Shown here: positions 37,751-39,406 of the stretch, in pieces | How the letters are laid out: the number at the start of each line of letters is the position of its first letter | Numbering within the stretch: the stretch's first letter is position 1 | From: Pseudonocardiaceae bacterium | GTDB taxonomy: Bacteria > Actinomycetota > Actinomycetes > Mycobacteriales > Pseudonocardiaceae | Length of the DNA: 39,406 bases | NCBI GenBank assembly: GCA_009379815.1 | Contig: WHSY01000042.1 | Location: forward strand, 325-39,730 | Direction of reading: 5' to 3' | The notes under the pieces: generated by a model | What the model was told of the DNA's origin: nothing | What the model saw: only the letters and a program-made list of their open reading frames with translations | The model's database searches: none | Position numbers and translations under genes: made by a program

Positions 37751-38269
37751 GTGCCGACCCCATCGGACTCCGCACCGGGCCCGCAGGAGACGGCGGTCCT
37801 GCGGTTCGTCGAGCGGTTCGCCATGATCCTCACCCAGAGTGGCCTGCCGAGGATGCCGGCCCGGGTGTTCGCCTACGTACTGGCCGACGACGCCGAGCGG
37901 TACACGGCCGGCGAACTCGCCGCCGGGCTGCGGGTCAGCCCCGCCGCGATCTCCGGTGCCGTCCGGTTCCTGGTCCAGGCCGGCCTGCTGGGCAAGGAAC
38001 GTGAACCCGGGGCACGCGCTGACCACTACCGCGTCTACGACGACGACGTCTGGTCGGCGATCACCAAGCAGCAGGACCCCATCTTCGAGCGATACGACGA
38101 CGTCCTGAGCGAAGGTGTCGAGCTGTTGGACCAGACCCGGCCCGGCGGCCGCCGGGTACGCGAGACGCTGGAGTTCTACCGCTTCATGCACGCCGAGATG
38201 CCGATGATGATGGAGCGGTGGCGTCAGCACCGCGACAGTCTCTTCTCCGCCGACGCCACCCCCGATTGA
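37751..38269 (+). CDS. MarR/GbsR-type winged-helix regulator
   Basis: A 172-residue DNA-binding protein. The winged helix is at about residues 25-95 (GLPRMPARVFAYVLADDAERYTAGELAAGLRVSPAAISGAVRFLVQAGLLGKEREPGARADHYRVYDD) and a helical C-terminal part probably makes the dimer (FYRFMHAEMPMMMERWRQH). GTG 37751 follows GAGGAGG by 5 nt. It is divergent from the double ABC exporter; regulators of this type often repress such neighbouring pumps until a compound binds. The inducer is unknown. Confidence 0.9.
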   Translation: MPTPSDSAPGPQETAVLRFVERFAMILTQSGLPRMPARVFAYVLADDAERYTAGELAAGLRVSPAAISGAVRFLVQAGLLGKEREPGARADHYRVYDDDVWSAITKQQDPIFERYDDVLSEGVELLDQTRPGGRRVRETLEFYRFMHAEMPMMMERWRQHRDSLFSADATPD

Positions 38270-38324
38270 TCACCTTAGCCCGGATCTTTCGCGGCGGGCT
38301 CGTTGGTGATCGTTTCTGGCGGAG

Positions 38325-38369
38325 TGGAGCCGACGCGGGGACTCGAACCCCGAACCTTCCGCTTACAAG
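38325..38369 (-). pseudogene. 3' half of tRNA-Thr(TGT), probable attachment site
   Basis: On the minus strand this 45-nt piece is a precise tRNA 3' half: anticodon loop CTTGTAA (anticodon TGT at 38367-38365), 3' strand of the anticodon stem GCGGA, variable loop, T arm CGGGG-TTCGAGT-CCCCG, 3' acceptor strand CGTCGGC, then T and CCA. The bases before it cannot form the anticodon stem, D arm or 5' acceptor strand in place, so the gene is not intact. Such 3' halves are the usual trace of integration into a tRNA gene. The element would extend to the right. Confidence 0.8.
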
Positions 38370-38480
38370 TTGGCGGGCACGAGTCGGCGGGCGTGGTTGC
38401 CGCTGGTCAACCTGCCCTCGCCGCTGGATATGGTGCCCGGACTGCACGGCAGCGACTAGGATTCGCAGTCATCGTGATTG

Positions 38481-38933
38481 TCAGAGCGTCCTTTGAGGAC
38501 GACAACTCGTGGTCGACGTCCCCGCTGCACGCGTGTCAGGTGACCGCGACGGGTCGTCACCAGCCGTCAGCCTTGCCCCGAGTACTCCACCCCCGTTGCC
38601 GCTGGAATCGCTGACCAGGCCGCCGACCAGCTGGGCGGCGAGATCGCCGGCGGTGACGGCCTGGTGGATCTCGACCAGCGCGGCGGTGACTTGGGCGGGG
38701 TCGAGGGCGCCGCAGCTGTCGCGGGCGGGGTCGTACAGCGCGCTGGGATGCTCGTCGTCGACGGTGACGGCCAGGGTGGCCAGCTCGCCGGCCAGCAGCG
38801 CGGCGCGGCCGGCGGCCAGCGCGTGGGTCCAGGTCTCGGTGCGGGTGGCGGCGGTGCCGGCGCGGTGGGCTGGGGTGTCGGCGCCGATGGCGGTAATAGC
38901 CCAGTAGTGACTGTTCGCTGTTGTGGTGGTCAT
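38481..38933 (-). CDS. Hypothetical protein of the accessory segment
   Basis: A 150-residue protein that I do not recognise. ATG 38933 is preceded by AAGGTGAG. The first 110 residues look protein-like (TANSHYWAITAIGADTPAHRAGTAATRTETWTHALAAGRAALLAGELATLAVTVDDEHPSALYDP split by short loops, then a helix AQVTAALVEIHQAVTAGDLAAQLVGGL); the end is low-complexity. There is no signal peptide or membrane segment. It lies beyond the tRNA remnant and so probably belongs to the integrated element. No function can be given. Confidence 0.6.
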   Translation of the reverse strand: MTTTTANSHYWAITAIGADTPAHRAGTAATRTETWTHALAAGRAALLAGELATLAVTVDDEHPSALYDPARDSCGALDPAQVTAALVEIHQAVTAGDLAAQLVGGLVSDSSGNGGGVLGARLTAGDDPSRSPDTRAAGTSTTSCRPQRTL

Positions 38934-38975
38934 GGGCTCACCTTCGCGGGCGTGGGTCAGCAGCGGAAGCGCCTG

Positions 38976-39020
38976 CCTCAGGGCCTGTGGACAACTTCGG
39001 GTTGTCCACAGGCCCTGAGG
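38976..39020. terminator. 20-bp perfect hairpin with TTCGG loop
   Basis: Arms CCTCAGGGCCTGTGGACAAC (38976-38995) and its exact complement (39001-39020) enclose TTCGG. It lies between two minus-strand genes, 17 nt after the stop of the upstream one, so it probably ends that transcript, though no T-run follows. The arm contains CCTGTGGACAA, also found beside palindrome copies 1 and 3. Confidence 0.75.
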
Positions 39021-39036
39021 CCGCGTGTGACTGCAG

Positions 39037-39406
39037 TCAGCCGCCGCTGAGGTGCTGTTGGATGGCAAACCAGGCGTCGGCCAGCGCGCGCCAGGAGTCG
39101 CGGTCACAGATCTGCCAGTGCAGCTGGTTAACCCGCAGCCGCAGGTGCGCCGGGGTGTGGGTGGCGCGGTCGGCGGGCACGTACGCGCTGGCGAGGTCGA
39201 GCTCTCTGGTAAGGCGGGCGGCGACGGTCAGTGGGTAGGTGCCGGGCTTGGGGTGTAGCCAGGTCTGCGAGACCCGGCTGGGCAGCTTGTGCGCGGTCAG
39301 GATCGCCCCGTCGATACTGCGCCCGGATCCGGTCGGCCACCTCGGCCTCCGAGATGTAGATCAGGGCGTCGCCGAGGCGGGCGGTGACCTGCTGTTCGGG
39401 GGTGCC
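39037..39406 (-). pseudogene. Hypothetical protein, frameshifted and cut by the window edge
   Basis: The right edge opens inside a coding frame (TPEQQVTARLGDALIYIS, then EAEVADRIRAQY). After Tyr at 39316-39314 one extra base (39313) breaks the frame; skipping it restores a protein-like run of 91 residues to the TGA at 39037 (GAILTAHKLPSRVSQTWLHPKPGTYPL, then LDLASAYVPADRATHTPAHLRLRVNQLHWQICDRDSWRALADAWFAIQQH). Without the shift, translation ends at 39128 in an Arg/Pro-rich, unlikely sequence. I do not recognise the family. It could be a genuine mutation or a sequencing error. Confidence 0.6.

Noticed and set aside
38290-38400. Intact tRNA gene
   Set aside because: Only the 3' half folds; the 5' acceptor strand, D arm and 5' anticodon-stem strand are absent or do not pair.
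38218-38496. Small plus-strand protein containing RTPNLPLTSW
   Set aside because: This kind of peptide is a known artefact of translating the complement of a tRNA; the tRNA-Thr remnant explains it.

Overview
The window is high-GC actinobacterial DNA. Its best match in gene content and order is the Pseudonocardiaceae/mycobacterial branch. The left half is a conserved block with the order and relative strands of Mycobacterium tuberculosis Rv0438c to Rv0414c (recalled, not searched): moeA, psd, pssA, a Cdc48-like ATPase, a LytR_C (Rv0431-like) protein, a DUF3263 (Rv0430-like) protein, def, thiC, thiD, thiG, thiS, thiO and thiE. Genus cannot be fixed from the sequence alone.

Region by region. 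1-405 is the start of a Ser/Thr protein kinase that runs off the left edge. 480-7652 holds molybdopterin (moeA) and phospholipid (psd-pssA) genes, an inserted regulatory islet (small hypothetical, small partner protein, XRE/DUF5753 regulator), and a double-AAA ATPase. 7705-10608 holds a tartrate/isopropylmalate-type dehydrogenase, the LytR_C and DUF3263 genes and peptide deformylase. 10721-20083 holds an HtrA-like protease and the thiamine genes, with one TPP riboswitch before thiC and another before thiO-thiS-thiG; two MFS transporters lie between thiD and thiG. 20120-22591 has two paralogous secreted trypsin-like proteases. 22837-24568 has a BadF-type kinase and a DUF3159 membrane protein. 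24663-30402 is a four-gene, minus-strand operon (acyl-CoA ligase, Fe-type alcohol dehydrogenase, HSL esterase, Baeyer-Villiger monooxygenase) that reads as a ketone-to-acyl-CoA route. 30675-32630 has purC, a CmtR-like metal sensor with a displaced start, and a CBS-pair protein. 32699-38269 is a four-gene double ABC exporter operon with a divergent MarR/GbsR-type regulator. From about 38325 on, a 45-nt 3' half of a tRNA-Thr(TGT) gene marks what looks like an attachment site, followed by accessory DNA with a hypothetical gene and a frameshifted, edge-truncated gene.

The least ordinary signals are: a dispersed 40-bp palindrome (7669, 14280, 18154) that supplies stop codons to neighbouring genes and in one case is translated as the C-terminus of ThiO; a second 32-nt repeat placed just after the stop codons of both pssA and thiG; the regulatory islet inside the otherwise conserved psd-pssA-ATPase order; the out-of-frame conserved start of the CmtR-like gene; and the tRNA-Thr remnant. 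No CRISPR array, rRNA or intact tRNA was seen.
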